NCBI GenBank assembly: GCA_015068545.1
Contig: SVKH01000006.1
Location: forward strand, 1 to 24,194
Origin: Oscillospiraceae bacterium
Lineage (GTDB): Bacteria; Bacillota; Clostridia; UBA1381
Reading direction: 5' to 3'
Length of the DNA: 24,194 bases
Part shown: one piece after another, positions 1 to 8,457 of the stretch
How positions within the stretch are numbered: the first letter of the stretch is position 1
Layout: every line of letters starts with the position of its first letter
Program-made: the position numbers and the translations under genes
Notes under the pieces: generated by a model
What the model saw: the letters and a program-made list of their open reading frames with translations, nothing else
Told to the model about the DNA's origin: nothing
Databases searched by the model: none

Positions 1-80
1 ATTGTAACTGGCAGGTCACAATTTATTATATACAATCGGAGTTTTTCTGTCTATTGCTCATAGGTAATAACCTTTTTTGA

Positions 81-107
81 ACCACGCCACTATGGCGTGG
101 TTTTCTT
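81..107 (+). terminator. Intrinsic terminator (plus strand)
   Basis: A 9-bp perfect stem (81-89 with 93-101) with a three-base loop is followed by a T-rich run. It probably ends a plus-strand transcript coming from left of the window. No gene is visible in bases 1-80. Confidence 0.65.
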
Positions 108-110
108 ATA

Positions 111-150
111 CAAAAAAGGAGCTGTGGCAAAATAATTTTTGCTACAGCTC
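111..150 (-). terminator. Repeated hairpin, terminator for the rhaBA unit
   Basis: A 13-bp stem (119-131 with 138-150, one G-T wobble) surrounds a six-base loop. Read on the minus strand, it is followed by CCTTTTTTG, a good intrinsic terminator downstream of rhaA. The same stem sequence recurs at 12301-12332 with a different loop. Confidence 0.7.
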
Positions 151-154
151 CACT

Positions 155-425
155 ATTATTTAGGGTGGAAGGAAAATAGTGCAGAATGGACAAAACGAGC
201 AAAAGAAAGGCTATGCCTTACTTTTGGTTACCCGAAGGCGTACAAAGGTACGTCGAGAGGTGAGTTTTGTTCATAGCACAAAGCATTAATTAAGGTTAAA
301 TTCGTTGTATAACGAAATTTTACATTCGGTTTTCTGTTATTCAAGAAGTTTTTGTTTATCAAAATGACTTGAATATAGGATTTTCATGCTTTGTGCGGTC
401 TGTGCATTTTGCTACACCCTCTAAA
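155..425. repeat. Spacer with nested inverted repeats; possible MITE-like element or structured RNA
   Basis: No gene of credible length is seen between the terminator and rhaA. The stretch has imperfect inverted ends (AGGGTG at 162-167 against CACCCT at 415-420, with further matches just inside). It also has a perfect 11-bp inverted pair (276-286 with 386-396) and small perfect hairpins at 207-219, 239-252 and 301-316. The right end stops about 8 bases from the rhaA stop codon. This may be a miniature mobile element or the folded 3' part of the rha transcript. Nothing in the window repeats it. Confidence 0.35.
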
Positions 426-428
426 TTT

Positions 429-1667
429 TTATCTTTTTGAAAGAACTTCTTCCTCGTACTTCACAACTTCTGCATAGTAGTCGCAAGGCACATTTTCCTG
501 TTTTAAGTATTCTTCCCATACCTCGCCAAATGGCATTGTCTTCATTTCCTCATTCATAACCATCAGCTTAGTCAGGTTGTTTTCGTCCTGCAGGTCTTTC
601 ATCATCTTATGCGGAGTCAAAAGTGCTGCCAAAAGTGCTTTTTGCACACTTCTCATACCGGTAGTCCATGCAGAAATTCTGTTGATTGACGCATCAAAGT
701 AATCTGTGGCAATAAACACTCTGTCAAGAGCATCTGCTGCAACTATTTCCTTTGCAATCTCCTTAGTTTCATCGTCCAAAAGAACAACGTGGTCACTATC
801 CCATCTTACTCCTCTTGTAACGTGAAGAGCAACCTTTTCATTGAAAAGAAGCATAGATGAAATCTTATCGGAAACAACTTCTGTTGGATGATAGTGTCCG
901 TTATCCATCAAAGGAGTAATTCCATTTGTGTTTACATAGTTCATGCAGAACTCAGCAGAGCCTACTGTGTATGATTCCATGCCTATACCAAACACCTTTG
1001 ATTCTATTGTGATGTACACCTTTGATTTATCGAAAGGAATTGAAAGAATTTCGTCAAGAGATTCTTTAAATCTCTTTCTTGGTCCCAATCTGTCGGCAGG
1101 AATATCCTTAAAGCCATCAGGAATCCAGATATTCATAACACAAGGAACACCTGTTTCTTCCGCAAAGTATTGAGAAATTTCGATACATCTTTTGCCATGC
1201 TCTATCCAGAACTTTCTCACGTTTTCGTCAGGAGAAGAAAGTGTCAGGTTGTCCTTTACCATAGGATGTGAGAAGAATGTTGGGTTAAAGTCAATACCCA
1301 TACCTCTTTCCTTGGCAAAATCCAGCCACTTCTTAAAGTGCTCCGGCGCAATTTTATCACGATCTACTCTGTTTCCATCTTCAAAGATAGCGTAGCAAGC
1401 ATGAAGATTTACCTTTTTCTTACCCGGTACAAGGCTGAAAACCTTGTCCATATCTGCCATAAGCTCTGCAGGTGTTGTAGCTCTGCCCGGATAGTTTCCG
1501 GTAGTCTGGATACCTCCGGTCAATGCTCCTTCTGTATCGAAGCCAAGAACGTCATCACCCTGCCAGCAGTGCATAGAAATAGGTACGTTTTTAAGTACTT
1601 CAATAGCCTTGTCGCAATCTACTCCGTATTTTGCGTATTTTTCCTTTGCATAATTGTAATTACTCAT
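429..1667 (-). CDS. rhaA: L-rhamnose isomerase
   Basis: Cytosolic, metal-dependent isomerase converting L-rhamnose to L-rhamnulose, the first step of rhamnose catabolism. At 412 residues it is close to the usual ~415-420. The residues matching the metal and catalytic set of the Escherichia coli enzyme are all present at a constant offset of 12: Glu222, Asp255, His258, His282, Asp290, Asp292 and Asp322. Family blocks include NIWIPDGFKDIPADRLGPR (179-197) and ATDYFDASINRISAWTTGMRS (from 320). The start is supported by AAAGGAA just upstream. It lies 123 bases downstream of rhaB on the same strand with no terminator seen between, so the two are probably cotranscribed. No rhamnulose-1-phosphate aldolase gene follows. 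Confidence 0.97.
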   Translation of the reverse strand: MSNYNYAKEKYAKYGVDCDKAIEVLKNVPISMHCWQGDDVLGFDTEGALTGGIQTTGNYPGRATTPAELMADMDKVFSLVPGKKKVNLHACYAIFEDGNRVDRDKIAPEHFKKWLDFAKERGMGIDFNPTFFSHPMVKDNLTLSSPDENVRKFWIEHGKRCIEISQYFAEETGVPCVMNIWIPDGFKDIPADRLGPRKRFKESLDEILSIPFDKSKVYITIESKVFGIGMESYTVGSAEFCMNYVNTNGITPLMDNGHYHPTEVVSDKISSMLLFNEKVALHVTRGVRWDSDHVVLLDDETKEIAKEIVAADALDRVFIATDYFDASINRISAWTTGMRSVQKALLAALLTPHKMMKDLQDENNLTKLMVMNEEMKTMPFGEVWEEYLKQENVPCDYYAEVVKYEEEVLSKR

Positions 1668-1790
1668 AATTCTAATTCCTTTCTTTAATAAACTCCTCTT
1701 TGTGCATGAGATGTATTTAGTCCCTGCACTGTTTAGGCAATACAGCCTATACCGGTTTTATGCGGACAACAGCGCTACGGACAAATCTAA

Positions 1791-3230
1791 TCACACTTCC
1801 TTAATATCAAAGCTGTCGTATATAGCTCCTCTTGCGGATAGCAAGCCGTCAAACTCACCGTCTTTTATAAACTGGGACATAAGATTTCCAAGAGCTGTTC
1901 CTTCTATCGGTCCTGTAAATACCGGAAGTCCTGTTTCTCTCTTGGTAAGCTCGCTTAAGTATCCGTCACGACTTCCGCCGCCTACTACATGTATGCAGGT
2001 GTATGTCTTTCCGGTGATGCCCTCAAGTTCCTTTATGCTCTTTGCATACTTCTTCGCCAAGCTGACGTATACGCATTGCATTATCTCTCCAATTTCGCAA
2101 GGAACCCTTTGACCAGTTTTTTCGCACTCTGCCTTTACCGCATCTATCATGCTTGCAGGAGCCAAAAATTCCTCCTTGTCCACGTCAATAACTGACGGGA
2201 AATTACTGCAGGCTCTTGCCGCTGCTTCCAGCTCCGCAAAGGAGTACTTCTTTTCGCTTTCCTTTACCTGACTTTTATTTTTAACATAAGCCTGACCGTT
2301 AAGTTCACGTCTTATAGACTGAATCATCCATAGTCCCATTATATTTTTAAGGTATCTGAAACGGTAGTCGAAGCCTCCCTCATTGGAGAAGTTGGCATCC
2401 ATGCTGATTTTACTTGTGATAGGCTCTGAATTTTCCACACCCAAAAGGCTCCATGTTCCGCTTGAAATATACACAGAAGTATCGTTCTTAGCAGGAACTG
2501 CCATAAATGCAGAACCAGTATCATGAGTGGCAGGCAGAATAACCTGACAGTCAAACCCTACCTCTTCCTTAACTTTGTCGCAGAAGCCGCCCACTACCGT
2601 TGTAGGCAGATTAAGCTCGCCAAAAATCTTTTCCGGAATGCCGATTACCGATAAAATTTCCTTATCCCAAGTTTTTTCCTCAGCATTTAAAAGAGCTGAT
2701 GTGCTTGCATTGGTGTACTCATTCATCATAACACCGGTCAGAATATAGTTAAGATATTCCGGTATCATCAAAAGTCTTTCCGCTTTTTCTATTTGCTCAG
2801 GATGCTCCTTCTTGTTTGCCATAAGCTGATAAATAGTATTATATGGTTGATACTGAATACCTGTCTTTTCGTACAATTTTTCAAAAGGCAGAAGCTTTTC
2901 CAGTTCTTCCTTCATACCCTTGGTGCGGCTATCACGGTATGCTACTGCATCAGAAATACGGTTTCCTTCACCGTCCAGCAGAACATAGTCCACACCCCAA
3001 GTATCAATGCCCATAGTTGACGGAATTTTCCCAATCTTTTTACACTCAGCTATACCGGCGATAACGTGTTTTATAAGCTCATCTATATCCCAGCAGTCAT
3101 GTCCGTCCTTCAGTATCTGGATATTGTCGAAGCGGTAAACCTCCTCCAAAATCATCTTGCCGTTATCTATGTAACCTAATATATGTCTGCCAGAAGATGC
3201 GCCTATATCAATGGCTAAATGATACTTCAT
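1791..3230 (-). CDS. rhaB: Rhamnulokinase (FGGY carbohydrate kinase)
   Basis: Phosphorylates L-rhamnulose with ATP to L-rhamnulose 1-phosphate in the cytosol. The 479-residue length fits the family (E. coli RhaB is 489). FGGY kinase signatures seen are the phosphate-binding DIGASSGR (8-15), DTWGVDY (76-82), THDTGSAF with the likely catalytic Asp237, SSGTWS (256-261) and the adenosine motif VVGGGSRDGYL (415-425). The start has GGAGG at 3237-3241, seven bases away. It is the first gene of the rhaB-rhaA unit, with a sigma-A-type promoter at 3349-3377. Assignment to rhamnulokinase rather than another sugar kinase rests on the overall sequence and on the rhaA neighbour. Confidence 0.95.
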   Translation of the reverse strand: MKYHLAIDIGASSGRHILGYIDNGKMILEEVYRFDNIQILKDGHDCWDIDELIKHVIAGIAECKKIGKIPSTMGIDTWGVDYVLLDGEGNRISDAVAYRDSRTKGMKEELEKLLPFEKLYEKTGIQYQPYNTIYQLMANKKEHPEQIEKAERLLMIPEYLNYILTGVMMNEYTNASTSALLNAEEKTWDKEILSVIGIPEKIFGELNLPTTVVGGFCDKVKEEVGFDCQVILPATHDTGSAFMAVPAKNDTSVYISSGTWSLLGVENSEPITSKISMDANFSNEGGFDYRFRYLKNIMGLWMIQSIRRELNGQAYVKNKSQVKESEKKYSFAELEAAARACSNFPSVIDVDKEEFLAPASMIDAVKAECEKTGQRVPCEIGEIMQCVYVSLAKKYAKSIKELEGITGKTYTCIHVVGGGSRDGYLSELTKRETGLPVFTGPIEGTALGNLMSQFIKDGEFDGLLSARGAIYDSFDIKEV

Positions 3231-3348
3231 AAATTTCCTCCCTGATTTAATTATTATTTTTCTTGCCTAAAATCTACACACCACGCAGGTGTTTTCAAGC
3301 TCTCGGCAACGTCACACATTCACATATGCGAATAATACTACTTTTTGT

Positions 3349-3377
3349 ATTTTATCATACAATAAAAGGAAAATCAA
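3349..3377 (-). promoter_or_regulatory. Promoter of rhaBA
   Basis: On the minus strand TTGATT (3372-3377), a 17-base spacer and TAAAAT (3349-3354). The predicted transcript has a leader of about 110 bases. The leader contains a small inverted repeat, ACACC-ACGCA-GGTGT, near 3280-3294, which could be an operator. No regulator gene is nearby. Confidence 0.6.
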
Positions 3378-3525
3378 TATCATAATGTGCTTTTTTATAT
3401 AGATTTTCAAGGGATACATCAGCTTTGTACCCACCGCTACCTAATGGCTTGGCAGAGTTAAAATTATTAGAGGACGTTAAGAATAAGCAGGTTTCTTTGT
3501 TCTCGCCCATATGCATTTTGATCAT
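3355..3525 (-). CDS. Possible small ORF or gene remnant, function unknown
   Basis: A 56-codon minus-strand frame from ATG (3523-3525) to TGA (3355-3357). The product begins MIKMHMGENKETCLFLTSSN and contains AKPLGSGGYKADVSLENLYKK. The frame stays open about eight more codons upstream. There is no ribosome binding site, and its 3' end carries the rhaB promoter, so it is not a typical gene. It reads like a protein in composition (few rare runs, mixed charge) and could be the tail of a decayed gene or a mobile-element fragment. It could also be chance. I do not recognise it. Confidence 0.25.
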   Translation of the reverse strand: MIKMHMGENKETCLFLTSSNNFNSAKPLGSGGYKADVSLENLYKKAHYDIDFPFIV

Positions 3526-3539
3526 TTTAAAACCTGCAC

Positions 3540-3720
3540 GGGCTTTAGCTCAGTATTTTGTTTTATAGCAAGCTCAGGCTCAAGAAAAGCAGCTTCGCTG
3601 CACCGCCTATGGCGGAATTGCGGAGCAAATTTGCTTTTCTTATGCTATGTGCATTTTTGAAAAGCTAAAGCTTTTCAAAAAAATTGCACAGCAATATAAT
3701 CATTTTTTGCTTTATGAAAA
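3540..3720. repeat. Cluster of perfect hairpins in the pqqD-rhaB spacer
   Basis: Five short perfect inverted repeats lie in a row: 3589-3601 (GCAGC/GCTGC), 3603-3615 (CCGCC/GGCGG), the palindrome at 3624-3635, an outer pair 3582-3591 with 3632-3641, and a 13-bp arm pair 3654-3666 with 3669-3681 separated by only two bases. No coding gene is seen here. It may be a folded RNA or a compound repeat element. Confidence 0.5.
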
Positions 3721-3739
3721 CGCAGTTTCCTATAAAGTG

Positions 3740-3779
3740 AAAAAAGAGCCTGCAAAATGCCATTGCACCTCGCAAGCTC
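3740..3779 (-). terminator. Terminator of the OPT-PqqD unit
   Basis: On the minus strand an 8-bp stem (3772-3779 with 3746-3753, one wobble) is followed by a TTTTTTC run. It lies about 35 bases after the PqqD-like stop codon. Confidence 0.6.
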
Positions 3780-3814
3780 TCTACTAGTTTAATTTATTCT
3801 TAAAAAGGTTTTGC

Positions 3815-4147
3815 TCATTTCCACTGGGAAAATCCGTAGCTTTCCAGTATCTGAAAATACTTTACCAATCTTTCATACAGCGGCTCTGCCTTTTCGCCAA
3901 AATGAGCCTTAACATCCTCCCCAAGCAAGGTTATATCCTTTTTCCCATCCATCGCTTTCCATACGAAACTGCCGACTTCATCTAGGTGAATATAACTCAC
4001 CTTTGGCTTTTTTAATACAGCCTGAAGGATTCTGTTCATAGCGCCCTTGTTTTCTATTTCAAGAGTTACTATGCCGTCTTCCTCTTTCCACAGGATGCCG
4101 TCCTTCCTTGCAGGGATTCTTTCAAGATAATTTTCGTTTTTTTTCAT
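3815..4147 (-). CDS. PqqD-family small protein, partner of the OPT transporter
   Basis: A 110-residue cytosolic protein with no membrane segment. The fold family is suggested by the segment IHLDEVGSFVWKAMDGKKDI (53-72), typical of PqqD-like domains, which end in an amphipathic helix followed by a short helical bundle. PqqD proteins are known as peptide-recognition (RRE) domains that bind precursor peptides for radical-SAM enzymes, but no such enzyme or precursor is in this window. The ATG is only three bases after the OPT transporter stop codon, so translation is probably coupled. The inferred role is an accessory or substrate-sensing partner of the transporter; this is not proven. Confidence 0.75.
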   Translation of the reverse strand: MKKNENYLERIPARKDGILWKEEDGIVTLEIENKGAMNRILQAVLKKPKVSYIHLDEVGSFVWKAMDGKKDITLLGEDVKAHFGEKAEPLYERLVKYFQILESYGFSQWK

Positions 4148-4150
4148 AAC

Positions 4151-6052
4151 TTACTTTCTCTTCTTCCAAAGTGAGAATTTCAGTACCGAAAGAATGATGA
4201 TACCAAACAGTACCAATCCGCCAATATCCATAACTAGCTGTGGTGTGTTGAATTTAGCGGCAAGGTCTATAACCTTGTCCCAACCAAATACCGCAAAAAG
4301 AGCCAGAAGTATTCCCACAAGACCTTCTCCGGCAATCATACCGGAACAGAACAGAACACCGTCGTTTACAATATCGTCCTTCTTTTTCTTTTCGCACTTT
4401 AACTTATCCATTGCAAGACGGATAAGACCACCTACCATAATGCAGGCATTAAGCTGAACCGGAAGATATACACCTATGGCGAAAGGAAGAACCGGTATTC
4501 CCACAACTTCTGCCACAACAGCTACAAACACTCCTATGAAAACCAGTGCCCAAGGCAGGTTTCCTTCCATAACACCCTCGATTATAAGCTTCATAAGTGT
4601 TGCCTGAGGTGCAGCCAGTTGGTCTGTTCCGAATCCCCATGCTTTGTCCAAAAGGTACAAGGTTCCGCCAATGGCAAGCGCAGCAGCTACTACACCCACG
4701 ATTTCACCTATTTGTTGCTTTTTAGGAGTAGCTCCCAAAAGGAAGCCGGTCTTTAAATCTTGTGATGTATCACCTGCTATTGCGGATACTATACAGATTA
4801 TAGAACCGATTGCGATGGCACTTGTCATGCCCGCAATGCCGGTAGCTCCTGTCATTTTCAATATAAGTGTAGCAATTAGAAGTGTTGCAATTGCCATACC
4901 CGAAACAGGGTTATTACTGCTTCCTACAAGTCCTACCATTCTGGAGGAAACGGTAGCAAAGAAGAATCCGAATACTACCACGATTACAGCACCCAAAAGA
5001 GATACCGGTATAGCAGGGACAATCCAAACCAAAAGTGTAAGGATTACTATCGCGATAAGTACGATTAACATACTAATATCCTTAGCTGTACGCTCATTTG
5101 ACGTACCTGAGCTTCCCTTTATGCTCTTCATTGCACCTGCAAAAGTCTTTACTATAAGCGGAAGTGATTTGATAAGGCTGATGATACCGCCTGCTGCCAA
5201 AGCACCTGCTCCGATATATCTGATATATGAGCTCCAGATAGCACTTGCACCGCCTGATGCGTACATTTCGCCAATAGGTGCTGTGCCCGGATACATGGTA
5301 ATATCTGCACCAAAAAGCACAATAAGCGGAATTATTACAAGCCATGAAAGTACACCACCGGCAAACATATATGAAGAAATTCTGGCTCCACAGATGTAGC
5401 CGACGCTAAGTACTGCAGGATATATCTGGGTACCTATCTGACCGGCATATCCCTTTATACCGGTGGAAATTTCGCCGGAAACCAGTTTAAGTCCGTCTAT
5501 GATAAACTTGTACACTGCAGCAAGTCCCATTCCCATAAATACGGTAGATGCGTTCGCGCCGCCTTCTTCACCTGCAAGCAAAACTTCCGCGCAGGCTGTA
5601 CCCTCAGGATATGGCAAAACTCCATGCTCCTTAACTATAAGGGCATTACGAAGAGGTACCATAAAGAATACGCCCAAAAGTCCGCCTATCAAGGCAATCA
5701 GCGTAATTTCCAACATACCAGGCTTGTCTGCCTTGCCTTCTGCTGCCCACAAGAACAGCGCCGGAAGAGTGAAGATAGCTCCGGCTGCCAATGATTCTCC
5801 GGCAGAGCCTATTGTCTGTACTATGTTACTTTCAAGAATGGAATTTTTGCGCATAAGCACACGAATTACTCCCATAGCTATAACTGCCGCAGGAATAGAT
5901 GCCGATACTGTCATACCTACTCTTAATCCCAGGTACGCATTTGCCGCGCCGAATACAACCGACAGCAAAATTCCCATTATGATTGATGTTACCGTAATTT
6001 CCGCAGTCACTTTTTCCGCCGGAACATACGGTTTGAAATTTTTGTTTTCCAT
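4151..6052 (-). CDS. OPT-family oligopeptide transporter
   Basis: A polytopic membrane protein of 633 residues with about 13-16 hydrophobic helices and the family's early block NAYLGLRVGMTVSASIPAAV. OPT carriers import small peptides, or metal chelates in some members, with protons. Here the peptide role is favoured by the pepD neighbour. I chose the ATG at 6050-6052 (MENKNFKPYVP), preceded by GGAG at 6059-6062. The longer in-frame start at 6091 would sit on the predicted transcription start of the promoter at 6100-6128 and would have no ribosome site. It is followed immediately by the PqqD-like gene. The last residues are basic (WKKRK), as expected for a cytosolic tail. Confidence 0.92.
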   Translation of the reverse strand: MENKNFKPYVPAEKVTAEITVTSIIMGILLSVVFGAANAYLGLRVGMTVSASIPAAVIAMGVIRVLMRKNSILESNIVQTIGSAGESLAAGAIFTLPALFLWAAEGKADKPGMLEITLIALIGGLLGVFFMVPLRNALIVKEHGVLPYPEGTACAEVLLAGEEGGANASTVFMGMGLAAVYKFIIDGLKLVSGEISTGIKGYAGQIGTQIYPAVLSVGYICGARISSYMFAGGVLSWLVIIPLIVLFGADITMYPGTAPIGEMYASGGASAIWSSYIRYIGAGALAAGGIISLIKSLPLIVKTFAGAMKSIKGSSGTSNERTAKDISMLIVLIAIVILTLLVWIVPAIPVSLLGAVIVVVFGFFFATVSSRMVGLVGSSNNPVSGMAIATLLIATLILKMTGATGIAGMTSAIAIGSIICIVSAIAGDTSQDLKTGFLLGATPKKQQIGEIVGVVAAALAIGGTLYLLDKAWGFGTDQLAAPQATLMKLIIEGVMEGNLPWALVFIGVFVAVVAEVVGIPVLPFAIGVYLPVQLNACIMVGGLIRLAMDKLKCEKKKKDDIVNDGVLFCSGMIAGEGLVGILLALFAVFGWDKVIDLAAKFNTPQLVMDIGGLVLFGIIILSVLKFSLWKKRK

Positions 6053-6099
6053 GTTACTCTCCATTCTGCCGCATAATGCGACTTTTTTCATACTGTTTC

Positions 6100-6128
6100 A
6101 ATATACCACAACTAGCCGAAAAAATCAA
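6100..6128 (-). promoter_or_regulatory. Promoter of the OPT-PqqD unit
   Basis: On the minus strand TTGATT (6123-6128), a 17-base spacer and TATATT (6100-6105). It lies in the short gap after pepD, giving a predicted start near 6093 and a leader of about 40 bases. The transporter can therefore be expressed apart from pepD. Confidence 0.65.
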
Positions 6129-6137
6129 CCGGAAGTA

Positions 6138-7577
6138 TTACATTTTTTCCAATACTCTACACAAAACGTCAAAAATCTTTCCTGTTGATGAAATGCTGAG
6201 TTTTTCCTCGGTGGTATGCACTCCCGTCATATCCGGTCCGATGGCTATACAATCAAGCCCCGGGATTGACGCAGAAAATACTGCACATTCCAGTCCTGCA
6301 TGGATGGCTTCTACCTTTGGAGGTTTTCCTATTACTTCGGTATAGGTCTTAGTATATAATTCCTGCAAGGCAGAGTTATTTTGGTACTCCCAAGGCTCGT
6401 ATCTACCGGTAATCTCTGTGGAAAATCCCAAAAACTTTGCAAAGTTTATCATTTTCTGCTGAAGATAATCAAGAGCAGATGACTTGTTGCTTCTGAGGGC
6501 ATATTGAGCATAAACAAAGCTATCCTCAGTTTTTAGTATTCCTATATTAAGCGAAGTTTCCACCAGTCCCGATATTTCCGCACTCATATCCACTATTCCG
6601 TTTGGTGTGTGCATCATAAAATACATTAGCATTTCCCCACAGTCATCGTCAAGCACCTGATAATCACCGTCACCTCCCAGAGTAGCAGATATCTCCATAT
6701 CCTTTTCTCTGCCCTTTAGTTCCATATCAAGCAAGTCTTTACAATCTTCAAATGCCTTCATAAATCTTTCCACGTCACAAGTGGCAATCTCCGCCACCGA
6801 CAAAAGAGGTATGGCATTTCCTTTATCTCCGCCATTTACACTTATTATTCCGAAATCTGCACTTTCTCTTACTGTGTTCAAAATTCTGCCCATAAGAATA
6901 TTGGCATTCACTCTGCCCTTATCAATTTCTACTCCTGAATGACCGCCCAAAAGTCCTGAAACTGTCACCTGCACACGTTTTGCAGAAACTGTTTTTCTTT
7001 TAACATCCAACCGTGCTTTAAAGTCACTGCCTCCGGCACATGACACAGTGAGCACATCCTCTTCCTCCGAGTCAAGATTTATCATTCTCTTGCTTTTTAA
7101 AAGGCTTACGTCCAATTTGCCTGCACCAATCATGCCGATTTCCTCATCGGTTGTAAATACAGCCTCAATAGGCGGATGAGATAATTTGTCACTTGCCAAA
7201 ACAGCCATTATCATAGCTACGGCAATACCGTTATCTGCGCCCAAGGTTGTGCCGTCGGCCTTTACAAAATCGCCTTCTGTGTAAATAGTAAGACCGTCTT
7301 TTTCAAAATCTATGGTGCTTTCCTCCGTTTTTTGACATACCATATCAATATGCCCTTGCAAAATCACAGGAGGATGGTCCTCATAGCCCTTTGTACCGTT
7401 CTTGTAGATAATTACATTGTTGGCATCGTCGTGAACGTATTCAAGGTTATTACTTTTTGCAAAGCTTACGCAGTACTCCGCTATTTTGTCCATATCTCCC
7501 GAACCGTGAGGAACAGCACATATTTCCTCAAAATATTTAAAAACCTCGTAGGGTTCTGCTTTAGATAAAATTCCCAT
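6138..7577 (-). CDS. pepD: Aminoacyl-histidine dipeptidase (Xaa-His, M20C)
   Basis: A cytosolic zinc dipeptidase that splits Xaa-His and related dipeptides. Its 479-residue length is normal for PepD. M20 features are GHIDMVCQK with His76 and Asp78, GADNGIAV with metal-bridging Asp115, the catalytic TTDEEIGMIGA with Glu145 and Glu146, Asp169 in NLDSEEED, the lid-domain GGHSG (221-225), and the C-terminal HAGLECAVFS with His436. No signal peptide is present. The start has GGAG in the correct place upstream. It sits just upstream of the peptide transporter on the same strand, suggesting uptake followed by intracellular hydrolysis. No clear terminator separates it from radC upstream. Confidence 0.95.
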   Translation of the reverse strand: MGILSKAEPYEVFKYFEEICAVPHGSGDMDKIAEYCVSFAKSNNLEYVHDDANNVIIYKNGTKGYEDHPPVILQGHIDMVCQKTEESTIDFEKDGLTIYTEGDFVKADGTTLGADNGIAVAMIMAVLASDKLSHPPIEAVFTTDEEIGMIGAGKLDVSLLKSKRMINLDSEEEDVLTVSCAGGSDFKARLDVKRKTVSAKRVQVTVSGLLGGHSGVEIDKGRVNANILMGRILNTVRESADFGIISVNGGDKGNAIPLLSVAEIATCDVERFMKAFEDCKDLLDMELKGREKDMEISATLGGDGDYQVLDDDCGEMLMYFMMHTPNGIVDMSAEISGLVETSLNIGILKTEDSFVYAQYALRSNKSSALDYLQQKMINFAKFLGFSTEITGRYEPWEYQNNSALQELYTKTYTEVIGKPPKVEAIHAGLECAVFSASIPGLDCIAIGPDMTGVHTTEEKLSISSTGKIFDVLCRVLEKM

Positions 7578-7750
7578 ATTTCTACTCTCCTAAATATATT
7601 ATAAACAAACTCCTCTTATATTAACATAAATATCCCTATTTTACAACTATGATAAGCCTCCGACAGCTTCTCCAAATAGCAGTTTTACAAAATACTCTGC
7701 TAAATTATTAGTCAAATTTCAGTTTATCCGAAGTCCTTTCCAATCTTGCG

Positions 7751-8455
7751 TTAAAATATATCATAATCCTTTGCCATGCTCACAATACTGTCTCCCGCCA
7801 CTATTATGTGGTCAATAAGGCGAACATCTACATAACTCAGCGCGTTTATCAGTGCCTTTGTCACCTGAATATCTTCATCGGATGCCTTTGCAGTTCCGTT
7901 TGGATGATTGTGCAAAACCATCACATATGGTTCCTCCTGAGAAACCGCAAACTTAACTACCTCACGAGGATACATCGGCGTAGAATTCATACTTCCCGTC
8001 GAAATCACATTCACCTTTTTTACATAGCAATCCTTATCCAGCAGTACCGCAAAGCATATCTCCTCGTTGTGACCGAAAAACAGATTCTTGGCATACACGC
8101 CAACGTTTTGCGGTGTAATCTGCGCTTTGGACAAATCGTTTTTCTCGCTAATGTACCTTGAAATGCACGCCAATATGACCTTGAAAAGGCAGGCGGAATT
8201 ATCCTTCATATCCTTAATATCCAGTTTTCGCAAAGTTTCGTACTCTGCATCTACTATTCCGGAAAAAGAACCGTACTCTTTCAAAAGCTGATGTGCAGTT
8301 TCGTTTGTATTTTTATACGGGATGGAAAAATACAGCAGAAGCTCTACAAATTCATGCTCGCTAAGCACCTCATGGCCGTATTTTAAAAACTTTTCCTTCA
8401 TCCTTTTTCTATGGTCTTTGTGCAGATTTTTCTTATCTTTAGTGTTATTTTCCAT
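7751..8455 (-). CDS. radC: RadC/JAB-domain protein
   Basis: A 234-residue protein of the RadC family. It has an N-terminal helix-hairpin-helix-like part (about 15-105) and a C-terminal JAB/MPN domain. The JAMM-type metal site is intact: LHNHPNG with His182 and His184, Ser192 and Asp195 in ASDED, and upstream acidic residues near 131. The motif STGSMNSTPMYPREV is typical. The biochemical role of RadC is unsettled; the old link to DNA repair has been withdrawn for E. coli. The ATG is two bases after the stop codon of a small ribbon-helix-helix gene, with GGAG inside that gene's end, so the two are translationally coupled. Confidence 0.92.
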   Translation of the reverse strand: MENNTKDKKNLHKDHRKRMKEKFLKYGHEVLSEHEFVELLLYFSIPYKNTNETAHQLLKEYGSFSGIVDAEYETLRKLDIKDMKDNSACLFKVILACISRYISEKNDLSKAQITPQNVGVYAKNLFFGHNEEICFAVLLDKDCYVKKVNVISTGSMNSTPMYPREVVKFAVSQEEPYVMVLHNHPNGTAKASDEDIQVTKALINALSYVDVRLIDHIIVAGDSIVSMAKDYDIF

Positions 8456-8457
8456 AT

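Noticed and set aside
5463..6188. 241-residue plus-strand frame opposite the transporter
   Set aside because: It is antisense to a clear OPT gene and its composition (Pro, Ser, Ile rich) is what the complement of membrane codons gives.
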